Source: Deinococcus hopiensis KR-140 (GTDB lineage: Bacteria > Deinococcota > Deinococci > Deinococcales > Deinococcaceae). Taken from it: a DNA stretch of 64,000 bases. How positions within the stretch are numbered: the first letter of the stretch is position 1; each line of letters begins with the position of its first letter. Position numbers and translations under genes: made by a program. The stretch is from assembly GCF_900176165.1 (NCBI RefSeq), contig NZ_FWWU01000009.1:276501-340500 (forward strand). Reading direction: 5' to 3'. This document shows, piece by piece, positions 9,713 to 17,106 of the stretch. The notes beneath the pieces were generated by a model. The model did no database searches. It was not told where the DNA came from and saw only the letters and a program-made list of their open reading frames with translations.

Positions 9713-9736
9713 CCCCCGCCCTGCGCGGGGGTTTTT
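9713..9736 (+). terminator. Intrinsic terminator
   Basis: A perfect 7-bp GC stem (9713-9719 with 9725-9731), a 5-base loop and a T5 tract (9732-9736). Confidence 0.8.
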
Positions 9737-9809
9737 CATTCCCCACCGTCCCCGGCGCGGTGGGGTTCCCGTTGGCCGCGAGCGAGAAGGGGACACGCTA
9801 CCCCAATGT

Positions 9810-10028
9810 TCAGCCCCAAAGGTTCGCGTGCCAAGAACTCCCTGGTCCCTTGCGAACGCTGAGACGGTATGCCACACCGGCCGCTGTTTCCCAGATTTCC
9901 ACGTGTTCCTCTACAGGCCACGTCTTGTAGTTCGCTATGTGGGTATACCGATCTACGCAACGAACGAGGCGAACCTCCTGCTCGCCTTCTTCTAGAACGA
10001 CTTGGTCTCCGTGGTAGAACACATTCAC
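9810..10028 (-). CDS. Small protein, paralogue of the 8892-9101 protein
   Basis: This 72-residue protein on the strand opposite to the lysis genes shares a DRY...K-x-W...VEIWE...LS pattern with the 8892-9101 gene. Its upstream side (10029-10120) is the most AT-rich stretch in the window, which suits a promoter active in the lysogen. No family recognised. No signal peptide or membrane span. Confidence 0.6.
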   Translation of the reverse strand: MNVFYHGDQVVLEEGEQEVRLVRCVDRYTHIANYKTWPVEEHVEIWETAAGVAYRLSVRKGPGSSWHANLWG

Positions 10029-10127
10029 TTCCTAAATCTAAACGGGGTGCCTACATTGAATTGGTTTACGTATCTTTAAATATGAAGGATATATTTATGT
10101 AAAAGTAAGATTTACTAAACTAAGGCT

Positions 10128-10250
10128 GTGAAGTGTATTGCTTTCTGGCTGCTTCGGCGAATTGAGCAGAGCGAAGGCTTTGCCCTCTCCCTTGTAATCC
10201 TTGTCGCCTTCCTCATTACCTTGGCAATGCTGCCTTTCCTTCTGCGATAG
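10128..10250 (+). CDS. 40-residue single-span membrane protein
   Basis: A short frame opening with GTG at 10128 (an in-frame stop lies just upstream) encodes a basic N-terminus and a 22-residue hydrophobic segment ending Leu-Leu-Arg. It is the same kind of product as the 39-residue protein at 9247 and, like it, is followed by a terminator-like hairpin. The ribosome site is poor, so this could be chance. Not in the usual size range of gene callers. Confidence 0.35.
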   Translation: MKCIAFWLLRRIEQSEGFALSLVILVAFLITLAMLPFLLR

Positions 10251-10265
10251 TCCAACCCCATTTAT

Positions 10266-10320
10266 CCCGCCCGCTCAGGCCCCGGCCCTGGGCGGGTTCT
10301 CGTTTGCCGGGAGAAGAGGT
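10266..10320 (+). repeat. Terminator-plus-ribosome-site repeat, copy 2
   Basis: Same GC hairpin core as 9151-9203, followed by gggagaagaggt, which serves as the ribosome site of the gene starting at 10325. The pair suggests duplication of a cassette junction. Confidence 0.5.
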
Positions 10321-10324
10321 GCCC

Positions 10325-10657
10325 ATGCTCCGATCCCTGCTCCTCGCTCTCCTACTCATCGGGGGCACCCTTGCTCTTCCCCTCGCCGCCCTACCGCTCA
10401 AGCCTCCACAGGCGCTTTACTGCACACCCACCGTTTACCGCGATCAGGTGACACCCATCGGTTATCAGGCAGTCATCTGGCCCGCTCCCGGCTGCACACG
10501 CCCGGCCAAAGTCCGCAAGGAGAATCGCCGTACTGGCAGCGTCATCGGTGAGCCCAGCACCATCCCTGTGGGACAGATTGTCCGGGTCTGGGTCTTCACG
10601 CACCGCCTGAGCTACACCCTGGACGGCCGCACGTGGCAGCGACTGGGGGTGCGCTGA
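10325..10657 (+). CDS. Secreted or membrane-anchored phage protein, lysis cassette
   Basis: I choose the ATG at 10325, which has agaagaggt 4 bases upstream; the frame is open 7 codons further. The 110-residue product begins with a strong hydrophobic signal-like segment (residues 4-25), then a small hydrophilic domain with two cysteines (residues about 36 and 56). Its TGA overlaps the next ATG (TGATG), so it is coupled to the membrane protein that follows. Position in the lysis block suggests a spanin- or antiholin-like role, unproven. Confidence 0.55.
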   Translation: MLRSLLLALLLIGGTLALPLAALPLKPPQALYCTPTVYRDQVTPIGYQAVIWPAPGCTRPAKVRKENRRTGSVIGEPSTIPVGQIVRVWVFTHRLSYTLDGRTWQRLGVR

Positions 10658-11130
10658 TGCCGATCCTGCTCGGACGTTGGGACCCCCTGCACCCCACCAA
10701 CATCACTGCGGCCGTTCAACTCGGCTGGGCCTTCACCGTCTATCACCGGCCTCACCTCCCGGAACTGCTGCCCAGTTACAGCCGATTCACCGCCATCTGC
10801 CCCTGGCCCGTCTGGGGCTGGGTGGCCTTCCTCGTGACCTTGGGGCTCCTGTTCACTTCCCGTTCTAGCGGCTGGCGGATGTTGGCACACGCCGTCAGCG
10901 GCATCTACTTCGCAGCGGCGGGGACAGCTTTCGCGGCAGGTGTAGGCCTAACCACTGCTGTCACGACCCATTTCATCCTTGCCGCCATCAGCACCGTGTT
11001 GTGGGCCCGCACGGTCGTGTATTGGCAAAGTGAGCGGGTGTGGTGGCGGCGGCTGGTCTCACGCCCTCCCAGGTGGCTGCGCTGGCTGGCCAAAGTCGGC
11101 GAGTACGGCCGGGAGCGGGAGGATGGATAG
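10657..11130 (+). CDS. Phage membrane protein, about three spans, lysis cassette
   Basis: From the ATG at 10657 the product is 157 residues with hydrophobic segments near residues 47-66, 76-96 and 100-118, and a basic Trp/Arg-rich C-terminus. A three-span layout with a charged tail is compatible with a class I holin, though no family signature is recognised. It overlaps the preceding stop (TGATG) and the next start by 8 bases, so it lies in a tightly coupled operon ending in the endolysin. Confidence 0.55.
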   Translation: MPILLGRWDPLHPTNITAAVQLGWAFTVYHRPHLPELLPSYSRFTAICPWPVWGWVAFLVTLGLLFTSRSSGWRMLAHAVSGIYFAAAGTAFAAGVGLTTAVTTHFILAAISTVLWARTVVYWQSERVWWRRLVSRPPRWLRWLAKVGEYGREREDG

Positions 11131-11524
11131 CGTGGACCTGGGTCAACTGGTCAGCATCGTAACCAAGGGCGGTCCGGCCGCCATGATCCTCGCTTTCTTC
11201 TACGGGCTGGCCATGCTGGTGCGCGAGGTGCGCAGCGGCAAAGTAGGCGACGCGGAAAAAGCCAACCTCGCGGGGGAAGTCGCCAAGCTCAAAGCCCAAG
11301 TGGAAACCCTGACCGAGGGAATGGAGCGCATGGAGTCCGAGTTGGAACGGGCGCTCGACCTGGTGCATTCAATGCGTTACCAGCGCGATCAGGCGCGCAT
11401 CCGGGTGGAGTTTCTGGAGCAAGCCCACAACGTGGACCCCCGAACCGTCTGGCCGCCCGAACCGGGTGGATTGGCCCCTGTCCCTTACAGCACGCCGCCG
11501 GAGGGCGGCGGAGGTCCTACATGA
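11123..11524 (+). CDS. Membrane protein with coiled coil, holin- or spanin-like
   Basis: Starts at the ATG at 11123 (ggagcggaggatg gives a good ribosome site); 133 residues. Residues about 17-32 form one membrane span, followed by heptad-patterned Glu/Leu/Lys residues from about 45 to 95, a likely coiled coil, then a Pro/Gly-rich tail. This architecture is common in genes directly before phage endolysins. The stop overlaps the endolysin ATG (ATGA), so the two are coupled. Confidence 0.6.
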   Translation: MDSVDLGQLVSIVTKGGPAAMILAFFYGLAMLVREVRSGKVGDAEKANLAGEVAKLKAQVETLTEGMERMESELERALDLVHSMRYQRDQARIRVEFLEQAHNVDPRTVWPPEPGGLAPVPYSTPPEGGGGPT

Positions 11525-12273
11525 TCACGGCACAACTTCTGAACACACTCTGCCCCCGTCTTGCTCCTGCCCGTGCTACCGAGATTGCCCAAGGCCTTCA
11601 GACGGCAGCTATCCCTGCAGGGATTACTACCCCGGCACGTGCCGCTGCTTTCGTGGCGCAGCTCGCCCACGAGTCCTGCGCTTTCCAGTACAGCGAGGAG
11701 ATCTGGGGACCCACGGACGCGCAGCGGCGGTACGAAGGCCGGGCGGACCTGGGGAACACCCAGAAGGGCGACGGGTACCGCTACCGGGGCCGTGGCTGGA
11801 TTCAGCTCACCGGGCGCCATAACTACCGCAGATTTGGGCAGAAGTTGGGTCTGGACCTGGAAGGGAATCCGGACCTTGCTGCGCGTGCAGATGTGGCAGC
11901 GAAACTCGCGGCAGCCTACTGGACGGACCGGGGCCTGAACGCTTACGCCGATCAGGGCGACTTCCGGGAAATCACGCGGCGGATCAACGGCGGGTACAAC
12001 GGCCTAGCGGACCGGGAGCGGTATTACGGCCTCGCCAGCACCTTCCTGGCCTCCCAGCCCGCCCAAGCGGGGCGCGTGTTCCTGATCGACGGGGGCGGGA
12101 AGGAAGTGCTGTGGAACGGCCAGCCCACGAAGTACGGCGGGGTAGACCTGAACAAAGAACTGGTCGAGCAACTGCGCCTCGTGTATCCCGCGCCGGGTGG
12201 ACCCTGGACCTACGAAGGTCTGAAGGTCTGGCGTCGGCAGAACGGGGACCTGGTGCTCGAGCGCGCGAAGTAA
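11521..12273 (+). CDS. GH19-type endolysin (chitinase-fold muralytic enzyme)
   Basis: The 250-residue protein has the glycoside hydrolase family 19 core in its first 190 residues. The AHE motif places catalytic Glu51, with a second acidic pair at Glu59/Glu60. YRGRGWIQLTGR and the later RINGGYNGL motif form the substrate groove typical of this family. Such phage enzymes cleave the glycan strands of peptidoglycan at the end of infection. There is no signal peptide, so export would rely on the upstream holin-like proteins. The last 60 residues are a small extra domain with a Trp-rich end that may bind the wall. Translationally coupled to the preceding gene. Confidence 0.9.
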   Translation: MITAQLLNTLCPRLAPARATEIAQGLQTAAIPAGITTPARAAAFVAQLAHESCAFQYSEEIWGPTDAQRRYEGRADLGNTQKGDGYRYRGRGWIQLTGRHNYRRFGQKLGLDLEGNPDLAARADVAAKLAAAYWTDRGLNAYADQGDFREITRRINGGYNGLADRERYYGLASTFLASQPAQAGRVFLIDGGGKEVLWNGQPTKYGGVDLNKELVEQLRLVYPAPGGPWTYEGLKVWRRQNGDLVLERAK

Positions 12274-12340
12274 GGCGCGGCGCGCAACAGCGTTACAAGT
12301 TCCTGGATCCTCTTCCGCAATTCCGTTGCCCCCTTCTCGC

Positions 12341-12373
12341 CAGCCCCTGCCCACCGCGGGGCTGTGTCCTTTT
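12341..12373 (+). terminator. Intrinsic terminator after the lysis operon
   Basis: A 7-bp stem (12341-12347 with 12358-12364) is followed by a broken T tract at 12365-12373. Confidence 0.5.
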
Positions 12374-12384
12374 AGGAGCACCTC

Positions 12385-12906
12385 ATGACCCCTCCTGCTG
12401 GCTCTGACCTCGTGAAAGCCATCCTCGAAGCCCGCCGCAAGGCGGGCACTGTCATTCTCTCCGCACCCCCTGCGCCGATCACGCCTCAGCGGACCCCTGA
12501 GGGCATCCCAACCCTGCCCAAACTCGTGCCGCCACCCACACCTCTCCCGCCTGCACCGCTCGGGGACTCAGACCTGGCCGCGCTGCTCACGCGCCTGCTG
12601 CCCCAGGTGGTGGGTGGCATTGATCAGATCAAGGCCGCGCTCGGTGACCGAAAGCTGAGCTTCCCCGAGGCCCTGTCCCTCGCCACCACGGTGGCCGGAG
12701 TGGTGAGCCTGGCCGTGCGCGACGGTGCGCCGCTGGTCAAAGGCAAGAGCGCCGACGCCCTGGTGGTTCTGATCTTCGGCGTGGTGTTCGACCGGTACGC
12801 GGTGCCCCTGCTGCCCGGCTGGGTCCGCCCGTTCGCACCGGCGCTCAAGGCTGGCGCTGTTGCAGGACTCGAGGCGCTGTATCGGGCAGTGATGAAGAAG
12901 CGGTAG
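12385..12906 (+). CDS. Phage protein with hydrophobic helices, unknown
   Basis: A 173-residue protein with an aggag ribosome site 7 bases upstream of the ATG. Residues 30-60 are a Pro-rich linker. Residues about 85-160 contain hydrophobic Ala/Val/Leu segments interrupted by single charges, suggesting a membrane-associated or amphipathic domain. It follows the endolysin as a separate cassette. No family recognised. Confidence 0.5.
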   Translation: MTPPAGSDLVKAILEARRKAGTVILSAPPAPITPQRTPEGIPTLPKLVPPPTPLPPAPLGDSDLAALLTRLLPQVVGGIDQIKAALGDRKLSFPEALSLATTVAGVVSLAVRDGAPLVKGKSADALVVLIFGVVFDRYAVPLLPGWVRPFAPALKAGAVAGLEALYRAVMKKR

Positions 12907-12939
12907 GTGTCGGACAACTCACGTTGTCGTGAGCACCTT

Positions 12940-12960
12940 CATACCCCCATCGGGGGTATG
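12940..12960. promoter_or_regulatory. Perfect palindrome resembling a CsoR/RcnR-type operator
   Basis: CATACCCCC and GGGGGTATG are separated by 3 bases. A run of C then G bounded by TA is the pattern of operators of the CsoR/RcnR/CstR repressor family. It has no T tract, so it is not an obvious terminator. It lies 70 bases before a small secreted-peptide gene and about 35 bases before its candidate -10 (TACAGT, 12995-13000). A second, weaker inverted repeat (GTGAACT at 12982-12988, AGTTCAC at 13008-13014) spans the likely transcription start. The regulator type is inference from pattern. Confidence 0.4.
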
Positions 12961-13029
12961 CGCATGTGCGGCAACGGAAACGTGAACTTCTTCATACAGT
13001 GACTTCGAGTTCACCTCAGGAGGTACAGC

Positions 13030-13143
13030 ATGAAGAAACTGATTCTGACCGTCTTCGCTCTCACCCTGGTAGGCACTGCCGCCGCTGTTGAGCAACAGAA
13101 CAACCCGAGCACCAACATGGCTGTCATCCGCAACCTCGCCTAA
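13030..13143 (+). CDS. 37-residue secreted peptide
   Basis: Short gene with the best ribosome site of the region (caggaggt, 13017-13023, 6 bases before the ATG) and a strong terminator 13 bases after its stop. The product opens with Met-Lys-Lys and a 17-residue hydrophobic signal segment ending Ala-Ala-Ala-Val. About 17 polar Asn/Gln-rich residues follow. With promoter-like, operator-like and terminator signals around it, this is a real transcription unit. Function unknown. Confidence 0.65.
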   Translation: MKKLILTVFALTLVGTAAAVEQQNNPSTNMAVIRNLA

Positions 13144-13156
13144 GCAAGACCAAAGC

Positions 13157-13192
13157 GCCCCACCTTGCCTCGCGGCGGGTGGGGCTTGTTTT
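13157..13192 (+). terminator. Intrinsic terminator of the secreted-peptide gene
   Basis: A perfect 8-bp stem (13157-13164 with 13178-13185) is followed by TTGTTTT at 13186-13192. Confidence 0.85.
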
Positions 13193-13229
13193 ACTGCCTT
13201 CAGTTAAGACATAACCAAGGGTATATTTT

Positions 13230-13275
13230 TTGTCCACAACCTTATCCACAGCCTGTGCACAACTTCAGGTCCACA
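13230..13275 (+). promoter_or_regulatory. Cluster of four DnaA-box-like nonamers
   Basis: Four nonamers of the form NNNTNCACA or close to it lie on the same strand at 13230 (TTGTCCACA), 13242 (TTATCCACA, a perfect consensus box), 13253 (CTGTGCACA) and 13267 (AGGTCCACA), spaced 11-14 bases. An AT-rich tract (13219-13231) lies directly before them. Same-strand clustering is not expected by chance in GC-rich DNA. It could bind DnaA as a phage replication or titration site. No replication gene is adjacent, so the role is open. Confidence 0.4.
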
Positions 13276-13356
13276 GCCCCTGAAATAGAACCCCATCCCT
13301 GCAAGTCGGCGGGGTAGGGCCTTTTTTAATGAAGCGAGGGCCTGCCGGAGAATTAG

Positions 13357-13569
13357 ATGAACGGGCGTCAATACCGGACAGAAATACTGGTTGGTCACAA
13401 TTTTCACACTGAGCCGATGTCCGTCCCCGTGCTGCTCCTAGGCGCGTTGGCCTTGGCTTTCTTCCTTCTGGGCCTGGCGTTGTTCCTTCGCGGTTCCATG
13501 GTCCGGTATGCCCTCTGGGGATTGTCCCTGCTGTCGGGCCTGTGTTTTTTCGTGGCCTTCCTGCTTTGA
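13357..13569 (+). CDS. Small two-span membrane protein
   Basis: A 70-residue product from the ATG at 13357, which has GGAG 6 bases upstream; a second ATG at 13417 would give 50 residues but has no ribosome site. Two hydrophobic segments fill residues 22-45 and 50-70, joined by Arg-Gly-Ser-Met-Val-Arg. There is no charged tail. It could be a holin-like or superinfection-exclusion protein of the prophage; nothing decides this. Confidence 0.45.
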   Translation: MNGRQYRTEILVGHNFHTEPMSVPVLLLGALALAFFLLGLALFLRGSMVRYALWGLSLLSGLCFFVAFLL

Positions 13570-13574
13570 ACCCT

Positions 13575-13727
13575 TCACGCCAGCCCGCCCCAAGTTCCAC
13601 GTGCCGCGCGGTAGGTAGGGGAGACGCGGCACAGGTCTCGCTGGTACTGGACCGCATCCCAGGCGATCAGGAAGGCACCGGTCCGGCCCGCCCAGCACCG
13701 CCCGCTCATGTCCCGCGCCTGGCTCAC
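13575..13727 (-). CDS. 50-residue protein, third gene of the minus-strand phage operon
   Basis: Opens with GTG overlapping the TGA of the preceding gene (GTGA, 13727-13724), the same coupling seen between genes one and two of this operon. The product is rich in Arg, Ala and Gly with two cysteines and no hydrophobic span. The coupled start is the main support. Function unknown. Confidence 0.4.
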   Translation of the reverse strand: MSQARDMSGRCWAGRTGAFLIAWDAVQYQRDLCRVSPTYRAARGTWGGLA

Positions 13728-13942
13728 GCGGTCACCTCGGCATTCACGTTCACGAAGATCACGCTCCCGTCGGTGGCCCAGCACGGTGCCACCTCCACCG
13801 TCATGCCCTTCAACTCGAGCAGCGCCGCGAGGAGGGAGGCGCGCACCTCCGCATCCACTCCATCGACGGCCGCCGCGAGGTGAACCATGCCTCCGGCCTT
13901 CCAGCCGGAGAGGGTCATGCCCATCAACTCAAGCTGCTTCAC
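13724..13942 (-). CDS. 72-residue protein, second gene of the minus-strand phage operon
   Basis: Opens with GTG in a GTGA overlap with the stop of the gene upstream, so it is translationally coupled. The product is compact, with alternating hydrophobic residues (Leu/Met/Val) and a C-terminal SVIFVNVNA strand. No named family recognised. It is transcribed from the operator-controlled promoter at 14450-14478, so it is probably a prophage early or lysis-lysogeny control gene. Confidence 0.5.
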   Translation of the reverse strand: MKQLELMGMTLSGWKAGGMVHLAAAVDGVDAEVRASLLAALLELKGMTVEVAPCWATDGSVIFVNVNAEVTA

Positions 13943-14370
13943 GCCGCCACCTCCGTCGCCAGGCCGAGCTGCCCGAAGGCGTAGCTGCGCACCGTAGCCG
14001 CATCCTCCGCCGTCAGGGCGGCCAAGCTGGTCACCGTGCGGCCCAGGACCTCACTGGCCAGCGCGTAGTGGTTGCGGTAGCCCAGGCCGCCGAGGGTGCG
14101 GTGCAGCTGGTGAGCCGCGGGGTTCCCGATGGGAGCCGGAACGGGGAGGATGACTTCCTCAATCTTCTCGACCTGGGAAGCGCGGTCAAGCAGGCGGGAG
14201 GCCTCCACGAAGTCCATGTTCTCGCCGTCCACAATCGCGCTCAGGTTGCCGCTGTGGTCCCGGGTCAGCGTCACGAAGTGGGTAGTGACGCTGCGGATCA
14301 CGCCGTACTCAACGTCGGCAACGCGGGCCTTGTAGGTGATGGTCTTGGCGCGCGGGGTGGTAATGTTCAT
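13939..14370 (-). CDS. 143-residue protein, first gene of the minus-strand phage operon
   Basis: The start is the ATG at 14370, preceded by AAGGAG; the open frame continues into the promoter region but is not supported there. The N-terminal 60 residues are rich in beta-type residues (Thr, Val, Tyr). The C-terminal part is helical, with GLGYRNHYALASEVLGR near residue 100. No domain recognised. Its promoter (TTGACA, 17-base spacer, TATTAT) is the strongest in the prophage and contains an operator for the divergent repressor, so it sits where phages put the anti-repressor or early genes. Confidence 0.6.
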   Translation of the reverse strand: MNITTPRAKTITYKARVADVEYGVIRSVTTHFVTLTRDHSGNLSAIVDGENMDFVEASRLLDRASQVEKIEEVILPVPAPIGNPAAHQLHRTLGGLGYRNHYALASEVLGRTVTSLAALTAEDAATVRSYAFGQLGLATEVAA

Positions 14371-14449
14371 GGTGCTCCTTGTGCTAGGTGCTAGGGAGTC
14401 AGGAAGGGCGCTTCTCTTAGCGGGGTTGGCGCCCTTCTCTGCTAAAGTA

Positions 14450-14500
14450 ATAATAGGCAATGTGCCGATAGTTGTCAATAGGCGAAACGCCGATTAAACT
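14450..14500. promoter_or_regulatory. Divergent promoters with twin repressor operators
   Basis: Two 17-bp operators, ATAGGC-N5-GCCGAT, lie at 14453-14469 and 14478-14494, 25 bp centre to centre. The minus-strand promoter has TTGACA (14478-14473), a 17-base spacer and TATTAT (14455-14450). The plus-strand promoter has TTGTCA (14472-14477), a 17-base spacer that is exactly the second operator, and TAAACT (14495-14500). The two -35 boxes overlap. The plus transcript should start at about the repressor ATG (14507), so it would be leaderless. Binding by the XRE protein is inferred. Confidence 0.8.
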
Positions 14501-14506
14501 AAAGCC

Positions 14507-14731
14507 ATGGATGACCTAACCCCCACTGATCACGAAATTCGGGCCGCCATCCGAAAGGCGATCCAAGCACAAAAGGTCACGCAAAATGAACTCGCACAGA
14601 GACTTGGCGTGAAGCAGCCCAGCGTGGCAGACCTCCTCAGCGGACGCCGGGGGCGCGTACCCCAAAGCTTGGTGGACTTGCTAGAAGTTCTAGGCCTAGA
14701 GCTCATGGTGCAGCCCAAGGGCCGGCAATGA
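14507..14731 (+). CDS. XRE-family transcriptional repressor of the prophage
   Basis: A 74-residue protein, essentially one Cro/cI-type helix-turn-helix. Residues 13-60 hold the five-helix fold, with the recognition motif NELAQRLGVKQPSVADLLSG (about 28-47). It has no dimerisation or cleavage domain, so it is a single-domain repressor. The ATG lies 6 bases after a -10 box, with no room for a ribosome site, so translation is probably leaderless. It presumably binds the two ATAGGC-N5-GCCGAT operators just upstream, repressing the divergent operon and itself. It is coupled by ATGA to the next gene. Confidence 0.85.
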   Translation: MDDLTPTDHEIRAAIRKAIQAQKVTQNELAQRLGVKQPSVADLLSGRRGRVPQSLVDLLEVLGLELMVQPKGRQ

Positions 14732-14940
14732 CTGACTCTCTCTCACCATCCCAGCAAGAACTACTGGAAGCCATTCGGGCAGGCGGGGTACTTGAACTTG
14801 TCTTCCCCACATCCATCAAGAAATCCGCTTATTACACGCTGAACGGTTCCAAGATTCGCGACGCTGCACCCAAGGCACTTATTAGCCTCGGATTGATTCG
14901 GCGCGACCCTGGCAAAACGGTTTTCTATATCCCCGAGTAA
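14728..14940 (+). CDS. Winged-helix-like partner of the prophage repressor
   Basis: A 70-residue protein overlapping the repressor stop by ATGA. The sequence looks like a small winged helix: helices at about residues 8-18 and 42-54, then a short beta hairpin GKTVFYIPE. This suggests DNA binding, perhaps as an accessory regulator. The operon ends in a terminator at 14996. Family not recognised. Confidence 0.5.
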   Translation: MTDSLSPSQQELLEAIRAGGVLELVFPTSIKKSAYYTLNGSKIRDAAPKALISLGLIRRDPGKTVFYIPE

Positions 14941-14995
14941 GCTCCATGAAGCCTTCTCTGCGTGAGTTATAGACCCAGCTGGCGGAATGAAAAAC

Positions 14996-15022
14996 GCCCC
15001 CTCGTCGCAGGGGGCTTCTTTT
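14996..15022 (+). terminator. Intrinsic terminator after the repressor operon
   Basis: A perfect 7-bp stem (GCCCCCT with AGGGGGC), a 6-base loop and TTCTTTT. It is probably close to the right end of the prophage. No tRNA or direct repeat marking an attachment site is visible in 15.0-15.2 kb. Confidence 0.85.
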
Positions 15023-15221
15023 ATCGCGTCCGCACGTGTTGGAGGCTTGCTCCGCATCCGCGTGATGAAAGTTTACGGGAGGGCGAGTCGTAGGGCTGTG
15101 AGGATTTGAGCGAAACAGGAGAAAAGAAACGAAGACTAATCCTTCACCCAGCTAAAGGACTTCTAAGGATCCACAAAGGACCGTGGTTCTCCACAGCCTA
15201 TGGATGGTGTTGTGGACAACC

Positions 15222-15527
15222 TCAGTCTTCCAAGTACTCTTCCGCCTCGATCCCTTCCATCACGTTCCCCATCATCTCGCCGATGGCCTTGCGCACGTCG
15301 CCCGGCTTCTCCGGCTTCCACCCATCGAACCGGATCTCCTGGGCCCGGGCCTCTACTACCTCGAACTCCACATCCGGGTACGCCTCGCCCATCATCGGTT
15401 CCAGTCCCTCCTGCAGGAAGCCGATTAGCTTGTCCACCTTCCAGGTCCGTAGCCGCGTGCTCTTCGGACCGTTGGGAACCTTAATCGGTGCGGGTGGAAC
15501 AAAGCGTATGAGGATTCTTTTGTTCAT
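15222..15527 (-). CDS. Conserved-looking 101-residue protein, unknown
   Basis: Starts at the ATG at 15527, where TACAAT lies 6 bases upstream, a leaderless promoter. The first 20 residues form a beta strand with a Pro-rich turn. The remainder is acidic and helical, with a C-terminal Glu-rich tail. No family recognised. It is divergent from surE with 46 bases between the starts and shares the host promoter style rather than the phage cassette style, so I place it on the chromosome. Confidence 0.6.
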   Translation of the reverse strand: MNKRILIRFVPPAPIKVPNGPKSTRLRTWKVDKLIGFLQEGLEPMMGEAYPDVEFEVVEARAQEIRFDGWKPEKPGDVRKAIGEMMGNVMEGIEAEEYLED

Positions 15528-15573
15528 GACGTAATTGTAACGAGAGACTGAAGGGCAGGGGTAGGCTGAGGGG

Positions 15574-16347
<774 letters not shown>

Positions 16348-16419
16348 GGCTGGGGATGCAGCTCACGGCTTGGCCGTCACAGTACGGGTTTTGGAATGAG
16401 CAGAATGATGGGGTGAAGC

Positions 16420-16875
16420 GGCGTGGCTGCCCCAGCGATGTAGACGGCGACACGTACCGGCTTTCGGTTGCCCTACCTGCTCCTGAGCCCTGAGGATGCT
16501 CGGCAGCGGAACTACCCCATCCGGGATGTTTTAAACGCCCTGATGTGGAAGGCACGGACGGGAGCGCAGTGGGCGTAGCTCCCCCATGATTTCCCAGCCC
16601 CGGAGACAGTGCGCCAACAGGCACACCGTTGGTTTACCGCCGAGTATCTCCTGTTGGACAGCACACGGGCTGCGCCTGTTTTCCCGTGTAGAACGCGGAA
16701 AAACCAGTGGACTTGCCGCTCTTGTGATCGGTGGCCGTGGTACTCCGTTGACTGGCAGGAACCTGATGGATGGCGCCCGTGTTTCTGGGGTCAGCGCGGT
16801 ACGGAAAGAGTGGGAATCCACTGTGTTCCTCGCCAGCACTTTCAGACCCAACGGCGTACCAATAAGACCTTTTGA
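16420..16875 (+). pseudogene. IS5-type transposase, N-terminal remnant
   Basis: The translated text reads as the start of an IS5-family DDE transposase: KRRGCPSDV, then PYLLLSPEDARQRNYPIRD, then ARTGAQWA, a stop at 16576, then LPHDFPAPETVRQQAHRWF. The two halves are in frame on either side of the stop, but the beginning lies in another frame, so there is at least one frameshift and one nonsense codon. The catalytic half is missing. The stretch from 16348 to 17106 holds no intact gene. Confidence 0.7.
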
Positions 16876-16951
16876 GTCCTTGTCCAAATTGCGCTGTGAG
16901 TGCAAGGGCGCCCCTCACGGCTTCATTCTCCCAGGGCGCATTTCGCTTGCT

Positions 16952-16991
16952 GGACTCGGTCAAAAAGAAGTCCGCACTTTGACGCATGCTC
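16952..16991 (-). repeat. 40-bp insertion-element-end-like sequence, copy 1
   Basis: Read on the minus strand this begins GAGCAT and contains GTCAAAGTGC, then GACTTCTTTTTGA. It matches 19768-19807 on the plus strand at 35 of 40 positions. The GAGCAT-NN-GTCA start resembles the end of the IS630-type element at 30737. It lies in degenerate DNA. Confidence 0.5.
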
Positions 16992-17106
16992 CAGGGCGGG
17001 ATCTCGAACGACTTCCAACCGCGCTGATCGGATTTTATTTCCTCACGGCTTGCGTTTTGTTCTCCAACAAACTTCGCCCACTTTTGCATCGTGTTCTTGG
17101 CAGCTT

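Noticed and set aside
13230..13275. Chromosomal replication origin
   Set aside because: Boxes are only four, with no dnaA, dnaN or gidA-type neighbours; a phage or titration role is more likely.
15023..15221. Possible prophage attachment site
   Set aside because: No tRNA, integrase gene or direct repeat can be matched within the window; the left end is outside.
16634..17089. 151-residue minus-strand frame in the IS5 remnant region
   Set aside because: It runs through both the transposase remnant and the 40-bp element end and has no recognisable domain.
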